From: Legionella sp.
GTDB lineage: Bacteria; Pseudomonadota; Gammaproteobacteria; Legionellales; Legionellaceae
DNA: 64,000 nucleotides
Direction: 5' to 3'
Assembly (NCBI GenBank): GCA_030680075.1
Contig: JAUXWR010000404.1
Location: 92,526-156,525, forward strand
Under the pieces are notes generated by a model. That model ran no database searches. It saw nothing but the letters and a program-made list of their open reading frames with translations, and had not been told where the DNA came from. A program made the translations under genes and the position numbers. This document shows, one piece after another, positions 17,062-26,954 of the stretch; the stretch's first letter is position 1; each line of letters starts with the position of its first letter.

Positions 17062-18642
17062 ATGTCCGATTTTTACGAGGATTTTAAAAAAAGGCGAACT
17101 TTTGCCATTATTTCTCACCCAGACGCCGGTAAAACGACCGTTACTGAAAAATTGTTGCTTTTCGGGGGTGCTATTCAGCTCGCCGGAACGGTTAAAGGGC
17201 GAAAAGCTGACCGGCATGCCACCTCTGACTGGATGGAGATGGAAAAAGAACGGGGTATTTCTATTACAACATCCGTCATGCAGTTTGTTCATAATGGCCA
17301 TGTAATGAACTTGCTCGATACCCCGGGGCATGAAGATTTTTCTGAGGATACTTACCGGACGTTAACCGCTGTGGATTCTGCCTTAATGGTGATTGATGTC
17401 GCGAAAGGCGTTGAGGACAGAACCGTTAAGTTAATGGAGGTGTGCCGTTTGCGTGATACACCCATTATGACTTTTATTAATAAACTTGACCGTGAGGGAC
17501 GTGAGCCTATTTCCTTGCTGGATGAAGTCGAGACGGTGTTGGGTATTCAATGCGCACCTGTTACCTGGCCTGTTGGTATGGGTAAACGGTTCAAGGGTAT
17601 ATACCATCTTTATCAGGATATTATTTATCTTTACCAAACAGGTAAAAATGCCCAAAAACAGGAAGCGTTACAAATTGCAGGATTACATAACGCTCAACTG
17701 GATGAGTTGCTAGGAGACGCCGCGCAAGAGTTACGCGAGGAGATTGAGTTAGTCAAAGGTGCTTCCCACGAATTTAATCTTGACGATTATTTGGCTGGTA
17801 AAATGACGCCGGTCTATTTTGGCTCCGCTATTAATAATTTTGGTATTAAAGAACTGCTGGATGATTTTGCCCAATATGCGCCCGCTCCTATGGCGCGAGC
17901 TGCAGTTGAGAGGTTGGTAAAACCTGAAGAAGAGCCCTTTAGCGGGTTCGTGTTTAAAATTCAGGCGAATATGGACCCCAAGCATCGGGACAGAATTGCA
18001 TTTATGCGGATTTGTTCAGGAAAATTTACCAAAGGAATGAAATTAAGCCACCTTCGCTTGGGCAAAGATATACAAATCAGTAACGCGCTAACTTTTATGG
18101 CGGGCGAAAGAGCGCATGCCGATCTCGCCGTAGCGGGGGATATCATCGGTTTGCACAATCACGGAACAATTCGAATAGGAGACACCTTTACCCAAGGTGA
18201 AACGCTCAAATTTACCGGAATTCCCAATTTTGCGCCGGAATTATATCGCCTGGTTCGCTTAAGAGATCCTTTGAAAAGCAAAGCTTTGCTAAAAGGCTTG
18301 ATTGAATTATCTGAAGAGGGAGCTACCCAAATATTCAGGCCGCTTAATAGTAATCAGTTAATACTGGGCGCTGTGGGGGTCTTGCAGTTTGATGTAGTGG
18401 CGCATCGTTTACGGCATGAGTATAAAGTGGATTGCGTTTATGAATCGGTTAGTGTGAGTTGTGCGCGTTGGGTGTATGCTGAAGATGAGAAGGCAATGGC
18501 TGAGTTTAGGGCGAAAGCGTTTGATTACCTCGCACTTGATGGTAGCGATACGCTAATGTACCTGGCTCCCACGCGGGTTAATTTGACGATGGCGCAAGAG
18601 CGCTATCCTAAAATCACCTTCTCGGCAACGCGTGAGCATTAA
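17062..18642 (+). CDS. prfC: Peptide chain release factor 3
   Basis: 526 residues, full-length RF3. GTPase motifs: G1 [10 protein letters not shown]2/switch I region [13 protein letters not shown]3 [17 protein letters not shown]4 [10 protein letters not shown]; then EF-Tu-like domain II and the RF3-specific C-terminal domain ([19 protein letters not shown]). It recycles RF1/RF2 from the ribosome after peptide release. Divergent from the metallophosphoesterase gene, 138 bases apart. Intact. Confidence 0.98.
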   Translation: MSDFYEDFKKRRTFAIISHPDAGKTTVTEKLLLFGGAIQLAGTVKGRKADRHATSDWMEMEKERGISITTSVMQFVHNGHVMNLLDTPGHEDFSEDTYRTLTAVDSALMVIDVAKGVEDRTVKLMEVCRLRDTPIMTFINKLDREGREPISLLDEVETVLGIQCAPVTWPVGMGKRFKGIYHLYQDIIYLYQTGKNAQKQEALQIAGLHNAQLDELLGDAAQELREEIELVKGASHEFNLDDYLAGKMTPVYFGSAINNFGIKELLDDFAQYAPAPMARAAVERLVKPEEEPFSGFVFKIQANMDPKHRDRIAFMRICSGKFTKGMKLSHLRLGKDIQISNALTFMAGERAHADLAVAGDIIGLHNHGTIRIGDTFTQGETLKFTGIPNFAPELYRLVRLRDPLKSKALLKGLIELSEEGATQIFRPLNSNQLILGAVGVLQFDVVAHRLRHEYKVDCVYESVSVSCARWVYAEDEKAMAEFRAKAFDYLALDGSDTLMYLAPTRVNLTMAQERYPKITFSATREH

Positions 18643-18706
18643 AAGGTGAATCTAATAGAGGCGAGAAAAATCCGATGCGCTACTTACTCTTAAGGAGTAA
18701 TCAGAG

Positions 18707-19426
18707 ATGAAGTTTACCTATTCTATTGAAGGGATGCATTGTTCGTCTTGTATTGAAAAAATTAAAGCGGCCTTGTCATCGCACGTTAAATTAATTGATA
18801 TAAGCTTAAACCCGCCTCTACTGCAAATTGAGGCGGACAAAACGCCTCTGCTCAATGAGCTCAACACCCATATTGCAACGGCCGGGAAGTATCGATTACA
18901 GCTTGTTTTGGATGCGACAGGTGCATCCCCAGAAGAAGAAAAAGCAACCGGATTTCGCGCCTATTTTCCTATATTTCTGATTGCCGCATATATTATTGGT
19001 GTTGCTTCTCTCAATAATTTTCACGCAGAAGGAGCCGATTGGCATCGGTGGATGAATCAATTCATGGCAGGATTTTTCCTGGTATTCTCAGCCTTTAAAT
19101 TTTTGGACATTCGCGGATTTGCCGATGGATATGCCACTTATGATTTGTTAGCCAAACGTTGGTATTACTATGGGTTTATTTACCCGTTCCTGGAATTAAG
19201 TTTAGGTATTCTTTATTTACAAGAATGGTTACCTTTTGCCACCCAGCTCTTAACGATCGTTATCATGGGGTTTTCAAGCCTCGGGGTGATAAATAGCATG
19301 CTAAAAAAACAGAAGCTCAAGTGCGCATGTCTTGGCACAATACTTAACGTTCCTTTATCGAGTATTACGTTAATTGAGGATTTAACAATGGTAGGATTAG
19401 CCGCTCTTGCTCTTGTTATTACATAA
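18707..19426 (+). CDS. Heavy-metal-associated domain fused to a MauE/DoxX-like membrane domain
   Basis: 239 residues. The N-terminal 70 residues are an HMA domain with the metal-binding motif GMHCSSC and the usual beta-alpha-beta pattern. Residues about 85-239 have four to five membrane segments resembling MauE/DoxX-type proteins, with a KCACLG pair of cysteines in the third loop. It may couple metal (copper or mercury class) binding to membrane redox or transport; the partner is unknown. AAGGAGT is 8 bases before the ATG. A terminator hairpin follows. Confidence 0.75.
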   Translation: MKFTYSIEGMHCSSCIEKIKAALSSHVKLIDISLNPPLLQIEADKTPLLNELNTHIATAGKYRLQLVLDATGASPEEEKATGFRAYFPIFLIAAYIIGVASLNNFHAEGADWHRWMNQFMAGFFLVFSAFKFLDIRGFADGYATYDLLAKRWYYYGFIYPFLELSLGILYLQEWLPFATQLLTIVIMGFSSLGVINSMLKKQKLKCACLGTILNVPLSSITLIEDLTMVGLAALALVIT

Positions 19427-19427
19427 A

Positions 19428-19448
19428 TAGGGAAAGTCCTTTTCCCTA
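19428..19448. terminator. Bidirectional hairpin between convergent genes
   Basis: TAGGGAAA (19428-19435) pairs with TTTCCCTA (19441-19448) around a 5-base loop, with short A/T tracts at the sides, between the HMA membrane protein gene and the convergent secreted protein gene at 19463. Confidence 0.65.
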
Positions 19449-19462
19449 ATAATACTATTGTC

Positions 19463-19843
19463 TTATGTTCTGCATAAAGCTTTGAGTGAATGCGCGCCTG
19501 TATTTGTCATTTCAACTTTTGCGGCTGATTTTGCGCTTAAAGTGAAGGTATCATTATTTTTAACAACCAGATCAAGTTCGTCACCCGCATTAATATCTTT
19601 ACCATTAATGGATCCTGAACGATTAAGAGCTTTGACATGAATAATATTGCTCTCATCCTGGCTTTTCACCGTACAAGTAGCATTAACAGTAAAAATGGTA
19701 TAGTTGGTGAAAACTTCAGGTACATTAGCGTTGAGCTCATATTCTATGCTAACCCGAGGGGCGAGCTCGTGTGTCATTGCGATTGTAGTTGTGCTAAATA
19801 ATGCGCCTGCACACAATAAACCATAACTAATTTTTCTTAACAT
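19463..19843 (-). CDS. Small exported protein of unknown function
   Basis: 126 residues with a clear signal peptide (LRKISYGLLCAGALFSTTTIA, cleavage probably after TIA). The mature part is beta-rich with two cysteines (NATCTVK and KALCRT) that could form a disulfide. No family recognised. AAGGATC precedes the ATG. Probably periplasmic. Single gene. Confidence 0.75.
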   Translation of the reverse strand: MLRKISYGLLCAGALFSTTTIAMTHELAPRVSIEYELNANVPEVFTNYTIFTVNATCTVKSQDESNIIHVKALNRSGSINGKDINAGDELDLVVKNNDTFTLSAKSAAKVEMTNTGAHSLKALCRT

Positions 19844-19953
19844 AGCAGATCCTTAGTGTTATAACAAAAGCGCTAAGATACCTTTATTTTTCTACTATGG
19901 CAAATTAGAAGACAAGAACGAAGGCTTAAGTCTTACAATAATATTGGTTTCGA

Positions 19954-20805
19954 CTAGCCAGGGGATTGAGTATAAATACTCATAATCTCATCTTCTATTT
20001 CTTTTCCAAAGTCTCCTTTTTTACATGTGGCAATCTTGTTTTGCATTAAAATGAATTCATCTGGCTGAAGCCTGCCTTTTTCTCTTATTACAGGAAGAGG
20101 AGATTTGACAGCAAGGGGAAACCCATCATTTCCTATCTCAGTTTCTCTTTTCCTGAATGCAGCAATTTTTTCTTCTCTCCATGCCTTTATTTTTGCATTT
20201 CTTTTTGCAAAAAGTTTATTGCAATTTTCATCTGGATTGTGCCAGGATTTCAATCTAGGCTTGTCATGGGATGCATGAGATGGCGGTTTTTCAATAGCAA
20301 CTTCTTTGGGAGCCAAGGTTTGACGTACATTCTCAATAGGAAATACTCCTGAATCACAAAGGCTCCATTGTTTCCCATCTGGATCGGGTTCTTTTATGAT
20401 GCCGCTGTAATAACATACCTCACTGTACTCAGGTTGAATTAACATGGACTGAAATTGTTGAGCCATAGATTGATTTTTTTCGGCATGTCCACAGCAATAG
20501 AGATGTATTGTGCTAATTTTAGGGATTATTGGAGAAAAATTTTCTTCAAAACGTTCTACTAACGTGGGAATATCAATATTGCTGCCTTTTTTATTTACTT
20601 GATTGAATAATGAAAATTGGCCTTCAATAAAATTGCCATGCGCGCAAATATAAATTTCATTTTTTTCTTCCAATAGGGTCATATCAAAATTGTCTTGATA
20701 TTTAACAATCGTAATATTATCGCGCGAATTCTCTTGCCATTTCTGTAGGCGGGGTAATAAATCACCAATTTCATGAGCGGCAAATGGGAGGTAGAGAATA
20801 ATCAT
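19954..20805 (-). CDS. Hypothetical protein, candidate caspase-fold (clan CD) cysteine protease
   Basis: 283 residues, no signal peptide. The first 150 residues show alternating hydrophobic strands and helices with a strand ending in ICAHGNF (His56-Gly57) and another ending in IHLYCCGHAE (Cys104/Cys105), the order and context of the His-Gly and Cys of caspase, clostripain and C80/CHAT peptidases. The C-terminal half is charged and Lys/Glu/Pro rich, with the pattern of a disordered or coiled region. Isolated, AT-rich, weak ribosome-binding site, typical of Legionella accessory genes. Function inferred from two motifs only. Confidence 0.6.
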   Translation of the reverse strand: MIILYLPFAAHEIGDLLPRLQKWQENSRDNITIVKYQDNFDMTLLEEKNEIYICAHGNFIEGQFSLFNQVNKKGSNIDIPTLVERFEENFSPIIPKISTIHLYCCGHAEKNQSMAQQFQSMLIQPEYSEVCYYSGIIKEPDPDGKQWSLCDSGVFPIENVRQTLAPKEVAIEKPPSHASHDKPRLKSWHNPDENCNKLFAKRNAKIKAWREEKIAAFRKRETEIGNDGFPLAVKSPLPVIREKGRLQPDEFILMQNKIATCKKGDFGKEIEDEIMSIYTQSPG

Positions 20806-20882
20806 TTTAGGTTCTATTGAAATTAATGAGTATTAATTAATCTAGCGTAAAAAAAACATAAAGTCATGTTTTTTATCGTTTT

Positions 20883-22286
20883 TTATATTTCTGCCAACGC
20901 TTTTGCAATGGATTCGGTCATTATTTTAGCATCGCCAAAAAGCATATAGGTGTTGTCTCTGTAAAAGAGGTCATTTTCAACGCCGGCATAGCCTGAGGCG
21001 AGGCTTCGTTTTACAAAGAGAACGGTTTTTGCATTCTCGACTTCAAGCACAGGCATCCCATAAATGGGTGAGGCGGGGTCGGTTTTGGCAGCGGGATTGG
21101 TAATATCATTAGCACCTATTACGAAAGCAACATCACAAGCGGTAAAATCTTGATTGATTTCACTTTGTTCAAACACACGGTCATAAGGAATATTGGCTTC
21201 TGCGAGCAGCACATTCATATGTCCTGGCATACGCCCGGCGACCGGGTGAATGGCAAAACGTACGCGTGTATTATTTTTTTCAAGCGCATTAACCAACTCT
21301 TTTACCGCGTGTTGCGCATGCGCAACCGCCATACCGTAACCCGGAACAATAATGACATCTTTGGCATTGCTTAATAAGAAGGCCGCATCCTCGCCATTAG
21401 CTTGATGTACTTGTTGATTATCACGTTGAATAAGGTTTTCGGCGGCTGCATTGCTATTTTGGAACCCACCAAAAATAACATTAATAATTGAGCGATTCAT
21501 GCCCACGCACATTATGTAACTTAATATGGCTCCACTGGCGCCGACTAAAGCGCCTGTAATGACCAGTAAATGATTGCTAAGCGTAAAGCCAATGCCAGCC
21601 GCGGCCCACCCTGAGTATGAATTGAGCATGGAAATAACCACGGGCATATCAGCGCCACCAATAGGAACTATCAATAAAATTCCAATTAAAAACGAGAGAG
21701 CTGCAAGCGCTCCGAATATGGCCAGCGACTGCTCTGTGATAAATGCACCGAGTAAAGTGACTATCGCGACTGCAAGTAATAGATTGACCAGGCTCTGACT
21801 TTTGAAACGAAGCGGTTGCCCAGACATTATCCCCTGGAGTTTCAGAAAGGCAATAATGGAGCCAGAAAAGGTAATTGCCCCGATAATTAACCCAAGGCTC
21901 ATCTCAACCAAGCTGGCGGGCTCAATGGCGCCTGGCTCACCAATATGAAATGCCATGGGTGCTAAAAATGCACAAAATGCGACAAGAACTGCGGCAAGCC
22001 CCACTAACGAATGAAAAGCCGCTACCAATTGTGGAATAGCGGTCATGTTAATTTTAAGGGCAATAAGCGTCCCGACAAGACCGCCTGTAATAATTAGCGT
22101 AATAAGTAGCCAGTGGTGATTAACGGAAGGCATCAAGAGTGTCGAGGCAATGGCGATGAACATGCCAAAAATGCCAAGCCAATTGCCTCTTCTTGAGGTG
22201 GCAGGGCTTGCGAGGCCTTTTAGCGCCAAAATAAAACACACAGCCGCTATCAGGTAGAAAAATGAAACCATTGTCGTCATGACCAT
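20883..22286 (-). CDS. pntB: NAD(P) transhydrogenase subunit beta
   Basis: 467 residues: nine or so membrane segments (domain II) in the first 260, then the cytoplasmic NADP-binding domain III with VIIVPGYGMAVAHAQH, the FAIHPVAGRMPGHMNVLLAEA motif in pieces, and FVIGANDITNPAAKTDP. With PntAA and PntAB it couples proton re-entry to NADPH formation. AGGATAGC precedes the ATG. Third gene of the pntAA-pntAB-pntB operon, 15 bases after pntAB. Confidence 0.97.
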   Translation of the reverse strand: MVMTTMVSFFYLIAAVCFILALKGLASPATSRRGNWLGIFGMFIAIASTLLMPSVNHHWLLITLIITGGLVGTLIALKINMTAIPQLVAAFHSLVGLAAVLVAFCAFLAPMAFHIGEPGAIEPASLVEMSLGLIIGAITFSGSIIAFLKLQGIMSGQPLRFKSQSLVNLLLAVAIVTLLGAFITEQSLAIFGALAALSFLIGILLIVPIGGADMPVVISMLNSYSGWAAAGIGFTLSNHLLVITGALVGASGAILSYIMCVGMNRSIINVIFGGFQNSNAAAENLIQRDNQQVHQANGEDAAFLLSNAKDVIIVPGYGMAVAHAQHAVKELVNALEKNNTRVRFAIHPVAGRMPGHMNVLLAEANIPYDRVFEQSEINQDFTACDVAFVIGANDITNPAAKTDPASPIYGMPVLEVENAKTVLFVKRSLASGYAGVENDLFYRDNTYMLFGDAKIMTESIAKALAEI

Positions 22287-22301
22287 GCTATCCTCGTTGG
22301 G

Positions 22302-22595
22302 TTATTTTTTATACATGCGCAACATGCGTTGAGTGACCACAAAGCCACCAAAAATATTAATGGACGTGATAAAAATCCCTAAACCGCCGAGAATAGTCAA
22401 ATTTCCTGTAAATTGACTGCCCGCGGCAATTATTGCCCCAAGAATGATGATACTTGAAATGGCGTTGGTGACAGACATTAAGGGAGTGTGCAGGGCGGGT
22501 GTTACTTTCCAGACAACATAGTAGCCAACAAAACAGGCAAGCACAAAGATAGTAAGAATAGCAATGTAGGCATTGCTTAGTGAGCCCATGTTCAT
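22302..22595 (-). CDS. pntAB: NAD(P) transhydrogenase subunit alpha part 2
   Basis: 97 residues with three membrane segments, equal to the membrane tail of the single-chain E. coli PntA. Here the alpha subunit is split, as in Rhodospirillum-type enzymes. The conserved TPLMSVTNAISSI motif is present. The ATG overlaps the pntAA stop (ATGA). Confidence 0.95.
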   Translation of the reverse strand: MNMGSLSNAYIAILTIFVLACFVGYYVVWKVTPALHTPLMSVTNAISSIIILGAIIAAGSQFTGNLTILGGLGIFITSINIFGGFVVTQRMLRMYKK

Positions 22596-23719
22596 GCTGG
22601 TGCATCCTTGTTCTTTTGAAAGGGAAGGTAGTGGCCATTATGGCAGAGCATGGCTTGTTTTATTATCTCGTCTTCAGGGTTAAAAACGAGCGAAGCAGGA
22701 GGTAAAACAAGCAAGCGCATCAAATTTACAAGATTTCCACTGTACAATTCACTGGCGGTGGCGGGAACAAATCCTGCGATATTGCTAAATCCTACAATAG
22801 TTACACCCTCGTGTTTGATAATTTTATCACGTGCGCTTAATTCGCAGTTTCCACCGCGAGAAGTTGCTAAATCAACAATAACAGATCCGGCTTTCATTTC
22901 ATCAACGGTTTTTTGGGTAATTAATACAGGGGCTTTTCTTCCAGGGATGAGGGCGGTACAGATTATAATATCCGCGAGTTTTGCGTATTGGTGAACAAGC
23001 TCGGCCTGAAGGGCTTTGTATTCTTCACTGAGCTCGCTCGCATAACCGCCGCTTGTTTCATTATCCTCAGCGCTTACTTCGATAAATTCAGCGCCCAGGC
23101 TTTCTACTTGCTCTTTCGCCGCACGCCTCACATCAAAGGCATAAACGACAGCACCCAGACGTTTTGCTGTCGCAATTGCTTGTAGGCCCGCGACACCCGC
23201 ACCCAAAATAAGAATCTTGGCGGGCTGAATCATGCCGGCTGCGGTCATCATCATGGGGATGACGCGATTAAAATGGCTTACTCCTTCAAGAACGGCGCGA
23301 TAGCCCGCAAGATTGGCTTGGGATGAGAGGCTGTCCATGCTTTGCGCCCGGCTAATACGGGGAATAAGGTTCATTGAAAAAAGACTTATCTTGTGATCGC
23401 AAGCCCATTTCACCAAAGCACCTTCCGGTTCATTTTCAATAGGGCCAATTACTAATGCATTAGCGGACAACTCAGCCAAATCGGAAGGTTCAGGCTCATG
23501 AACACAAACCAGGACATTAGCATCTTGTAAAAATTTTTTGCGACTGTTAAAAATTTTTGCCCCACTAAGCTGATAGTCCCCATCAGAAAAGCCCGCGGCC
23601 GCGCCTGCATTTTTTTCACAATATACCTCAAAGCCGAGCGTTAAATAATGTTTGATAGCATTGGGCGTAATGGCTACACGCGAATCATTGGGGCTTTCGT
23701 TTAAAGCGGCAATAATCAT
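22592..23719 (-). CDS. pntAA: NAD(P) transhydrogenase subunit alpha part 1
   Basis: 375 residues of the soluble NAD(H)-binding domain I, related to alanine dehydrogenase: ESPNDSRVAITP near the start, the Rossmann loop ILGAGVAGLQAIATAKRLGA, and the mobile-loop and dimer motifs RVIPMMMTAAGMIQPAK and DLATSRGGNCE. First gene of the operon; AGGAATA before the ATG. A 229-base gap to the divergent next gene must hold both promoters; I see no distinctive site in it. Confidence 0.96.
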   Translation of the reverse strand: MIIAALNESPNDSRVAITPNAIKHYLTLGFEVYCEKNAGAAAGFSDGDYQLSGAKIFNSRKKFLQDANVLVCVHEPEPSDLAELSANALVIGPIENEPEGALVKWACDHKISLFSMNLIPRISRAQSMDSLSSQANLAGYRAVLEGVSHFNRVIPMMMTAAGMIQPAKILILGAGVAGLQAIATAKRLGAVVYAFDVRRAAKEQVESLGAEFIEVSAEDNETSGGYASELSEEYKALQAELVHQYAKLADIIICTALIPGRKAPVLITQKTVDEMKAGSVIVDLATSRGGNCELSARDKIIKHEGVTIVGFSNIAGFVPATASELYSGNLVNLMRLLVLPPASLVFNPEDEIIKQAMLCHNGHYLPFQKNKDAPA

Positions 23720-23948
23720 GAGTAATATTCCTCTTCCCTAAGTCATTCTATCGTAGAGTAATCTGTTTGATATTACTACTATTTACGGTTTTAACGTGAG
23801 AGGAGAGTGTAGTCAGCTCACGCGCTTATAATAACTTCCGATGGAGAGTTGGTTCTGGTTAAATTAATTGATAAATAACGCTTTTAGCTTGAGTATCTTA
23901 TACTGTGAATAGGATAGTTAAGTAAGATCTATAAAAATCGAGATTGCC

Positions 23949-24554
23949 ATGAGCACTCCTTTTAATAAGATGTTAAAGCTTTATCTCGCGGGATTTCGCC
24001 AAACCACTGAGGCGACATGTGGCCCTGCGTCTGTAATTCTTGCGACGCAGAGTTTAGGTCTTGATATAAAACAAGAGTGTGAGTGGAGAAATAGTGAATT
24101 TAAACCCTGGATGCCTGTTGATCAATTCATGGAGCGCGGTATGGCATTGCATGAGCTTGAATTTATTTCCGAACTCATTTTTGTGAAACAAATTGATGTA
24201 AAGGCAACGCGCGCCTATCCTGAAAATTTCCCTGTTTTTTTAAAGGATATAAAAACATCATTTAATAAAGAAAACTCGGTTGTTATCGTCAATTACAGAC
24301 AAACTGATTTTATCAAACATCAGGGAGTGGATGAAAATCCTCATTATTCTCCCCTCGTTGCCTGGGATAAAGACGCTCAGAAAATTTGCGTGGCGGATGT
24401 TGACCCATTGGTGAAAGAGCCCTATTGGGTAAGTATTGATGATATGTTTCAATCCATGAGCCATTCCAATTTTTTATACCATCTGCCACGCGGCTGGTTG
24501 GTTCTTTATCGTCGCAAATCAAATTTAGTTTGCCCTGGCCATAGCCCGGATTAG
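23949..24554 (+). CDS. Phytochelatin-synthase-like papain-fold protein
   Basis: 201 residues matching the catalytic half of phytochelatin synthases: Cys24 in TEATCGPAS, His132 in NPHYSPLVAWD and Asp150 in CVADVDPLV form the Cys-His-Asp triad, followed by YWVSIDDMFQSM and a RGWLVL end. Bacterial short homologues mostly hydrolyse glutathione or gamma-Glu-Cys conjugates rather than make phytochelatins. No signal peptide. The last codons and stop (HSPD*) are read from a REP-like repeat that begins at 24541, so the native C-terminus was probably replaced by repeat insertion. Confidence 0.8.
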   Translation: MSTPFNKMLKLYLAGFRQTTEATCGPASVILATQSLGLDIKQECEWRNSEFKPWMPVDQFMERGMALHELEFISELIFVKQIDVKATRAYPENFPVFLKDIKTSFNKENSVVIVNYRQTDFIKHQGVDENPHYSPLVAWDKDAQKICVADVDPLVKEPYWVSIDDMFQSMSHSNFLYHLPRGWLVLYRRKSNLVCPGHSPD

Positions 24555-24580
24555 CGTCAGCGTAATCCGGGGAAATGCAT
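24541..24580. repeat. Half copy of the REP-like palindrome
   Basis: TAGCCCGGATTAGCGTCAGC...CCGGGGAAATGCAT matches the left half of the elements at 15429 and 15648; the right half is missing. It supplies the TAG stop of the phytochelatin-synthase-like gene. Confidence 0.85.
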
Positions 24581-24680
24581 GTGCGAAAGGCATTTTAGGA
24601 CAATCCAACGAATAAATAAAATTGAGTGTAAGTGATCATTAGTATAAAGTAGCGCTCAAATGTAAGTCCAACAGACCATT

Positions 24681-26888
24681 ATGGAAATTCTCTGCTTTTT
24701 TGCAGGGGTGGTGTTTGCCTATAGTAAATCACTTTACCCGCTGTTATTTATTGCTATCGCGCTTTTTTTAAGGGCTAATCGCGTAATTATTTTGTGGTTT
24801 TTAGTGGCGATGGTCTGGGCCTATGTTCATCAATGGTGGGTTGCCGATAGCGGAATGCCGAATACGGCCGTGATTCAAAAAGCGCTTGTGCGGGGATGGA
24901 TTATTTCCATTCCCATGAGTAATTCGGACAAGACTCAATTTCAGTTTTCCTTAAATCGTCTCAATGACACACCGGTTAAGGCATCGGCATTATTATCCTG
25001 TTATGAGCATTGTCCTTCATTTGAGGTAGGTCAGGAGTGGCAATTACCCGTAAAATTAAAATTGCCTGAAAATTTGGGAAATCCCGGCAGTTTTGATTAC
25101 AAAAGCAATTTGCGAGCGCGCCACATTACATGGACGGGCTACATTAAACGGGGCAAAATTAGCTTGCTAAAGGAACCTCGTAGCAGTATTTTATCCGTAC
25201 GAGAACATCTATCAGTAAGTCTTCAACAAAGTATCCCCGATGCCAACACCCTCGGTATTGTGCAAGCGCTAACGCTTGGCATTACCAATAACATCGATAA
25301 ATCCTTATGGGATTTGTTCCGCCGCACTGGCACGACTCATCTAATGGTCATTTCAGGATCTCATATCTGCCTTGTCGCGGGGATTTTTTATTGGCTAGTG
25401 CGTCGACTATGGTCTCGGTCAGCTCGCCTATGTCTTTACCGCCCGGCAGTACAAATGGCTGCCGTCGGCGGCTTGAGCATGGCATTTTTTTACTCACTCC
25501 TTGCAGGCTTTGCGGTTCCTGCACAGCGCGCTGTCGTTGCCTCTATTTTTTTATCATTGCGTCATTTTCAGAGTCGCCGCTATACCGCTTGGCAGGCATG
25601 GCGTTTTGCCTTGCTGGCGGTGCTAATTTTTGAGCCGCACGCGGTGCTTCTTCCCGGGTTTTATCTTTCTTTTTTGGCAGTGGCTACGTTAATGGCGGCC
25701 AGTCAGCGGCTGCCTTATCGAGGTTTTAAAAAGGTATTGTGTTTGCAATTTGCCTGCTTGCTCGGGCTCATGCCTATTACATTGTACTGGTTTTCCTATG
25801 GTGCAATTAATGGCTTAATGGCTAATATGATTGCTATACCCTTGGTGGGTTATATCATTGTGCCATTGTCGCTTTTGGTATTGTTTTTAGGGCAAGTGGT
25901 AACACTGCCCTGGCTAATTTCATTTCTTGGTTCAATCATAAACGTGTTGCTAGTGTATTTAAGCTGGATTGATAAATTGGCCGGGGTTAATTTCAGTTTT
26001 CCGCTCCCCAATATTCTCGCACTGTTTGCACTAATGATAGCGATTATGATCATAATTTTTTTACCTCTTCGAGTATTTTTATTCGCGTCTTTAATCTTGT
26101 TAATTGCAGCACTTTTTCCTGACACGCTACGCTTAAAAAAGGGAGAAGCTCGCATTGATGTTTTAGATGTGGGGCAAGGTTTGGCAGTGGTTATTAATAC
26201 AGCCAGTCACACCATGGTTTATGATACGGGGATGAAGTTTTATCAAGGCAGTGATATGGGCAAAATGGCTATTATTCCCTATCTCGCAACTCTTGGGATT
26301 AAAAAAATCGATAAAGTGGTGATAAGCCACCCTGATATGGATCATCGCGGTGGGTTGCCCTCATTGGAAGAGAAATATCCCATTGGTGAGTTGCTGGTTG
26401 ATAACATAAAATTTTATCATCGCGGTAAGAACTGCCATCATTATCCTGCCTGGAGTTGGGATGGTATATCGTTTCGATTTATTGCCATCGAACAAACATT
26501 CAGAGACAAAAATAATTCTTCTTGCGTACTCCATATATCCAACCAGGCAGGCAGTGTATTATTACCAGGAGACATTGAAAAATTAGCAGAAAATTATTTA
26601 GTTAGCGCCCACAAAAAGGAATTGGCGGCCGATGTACTTATTGTGGCGCATCATGGCAGTAAAACCTCATCGACGCCCGCCTTTATCAAATACGTTTCAC
26701 CTCAATTTGCGGTAATATCTGCAGGCTTTGATAATCGGTACCATTTTCCACATGCCCAGACGATGTCAATTCTTGCGACACAAGGCATTAAAGTATTTAA
26801 TACAATTAATTGTGGCATGGTAACGTTTACACTTCCCGCTCATAAAAAAATGACTGAGCCTCGCTGTTATCATGTTCTTAATCGGTAA
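24681..26888 (+). CDS. comEC: DNA internalisation-related competence protein ComEC/Rec2
   Basis: 735 residues: N-terminal membrane and OB-like segment (DUF4131, about 1-170), competence domain with many membrane helices (SGSHICLVAGIFYWLVRRL start), and C-terminal metallo-beta-lactamase-like domain with DVLDVGQGLAVVI, SHPDMDHRGGL and VAHHGSKTSS metal ligands. It forms the inner-membrane channel for single-stranded DNA uptake during transformation. Monocistronic or followed by the NTPDase gene 66 bases on. Confidence 0.95.
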   Translation: MEILCFFAGVVFAYSKSLYPLLFIAIALFLRANRVIILWFLVAMVWAYVHQWWVADSGMPNTAVIQKALVRGWIISIPMSNSDKTQFQFSLNRLNDTPVKASALLSCYEHCPSFEVGQEWQLPVKLKLPENLGNPGSFDYKSNLRARHITWTGYIKRGKISLLKEPRSSILSVREHLSVSLQQSIPDANTLGIVQALTLGITNNIDKSLWDLFRRTGTTHLMVISGSHICLVAGIFYWLVRRLWSRSARLCLYRPAVQMAAVGGLSMAFFYSLLAGFAVPAQRAVVASIFLSLRHFQSRRYTAWQAWRFALLAVLIFEPHAVLLPGFYLSFLAVATLMAASQRLPYRGFKKVLCLQFACLLGLMPITLYWFSYGAINGLMANMIAIPLVGYIIVPLSLLVLFLGQVVTLPWLISFLGSIINVLLVYLSWIDKLAGVNFSFPLPNILALFALMIAIMIIIFLPLRVFLFASLILLIAALFPDTLRLKKGEARIDVLDVGQGLAVVINTASHTMVYDTGMKFYQGSDMGKMAIIPYLATLGIKKIDKVVISHPDMDHRGGLPSLEEKYPIGELLVDNIKFYHRGKNCHHYPAWSWDGISFRFIAIEQTFRDKNNSSCVLHISNQAGSVLLPGDIEKLAENYLVSAHKKELAADVLIVAHHGSKTSSTPAFIKYVSPQFAVISAGFDNRYHFPHAQTMSILATQGIKVFNTINCGMVTFTLPAHKKMTEPRCYHVLNR

Positions 26889-26954
26889 GTATTAATTGAC
26901 AACAAAATATACACAATGTATCATCGGTCATCCTGTTTTTGCCAAGTGATAGCG

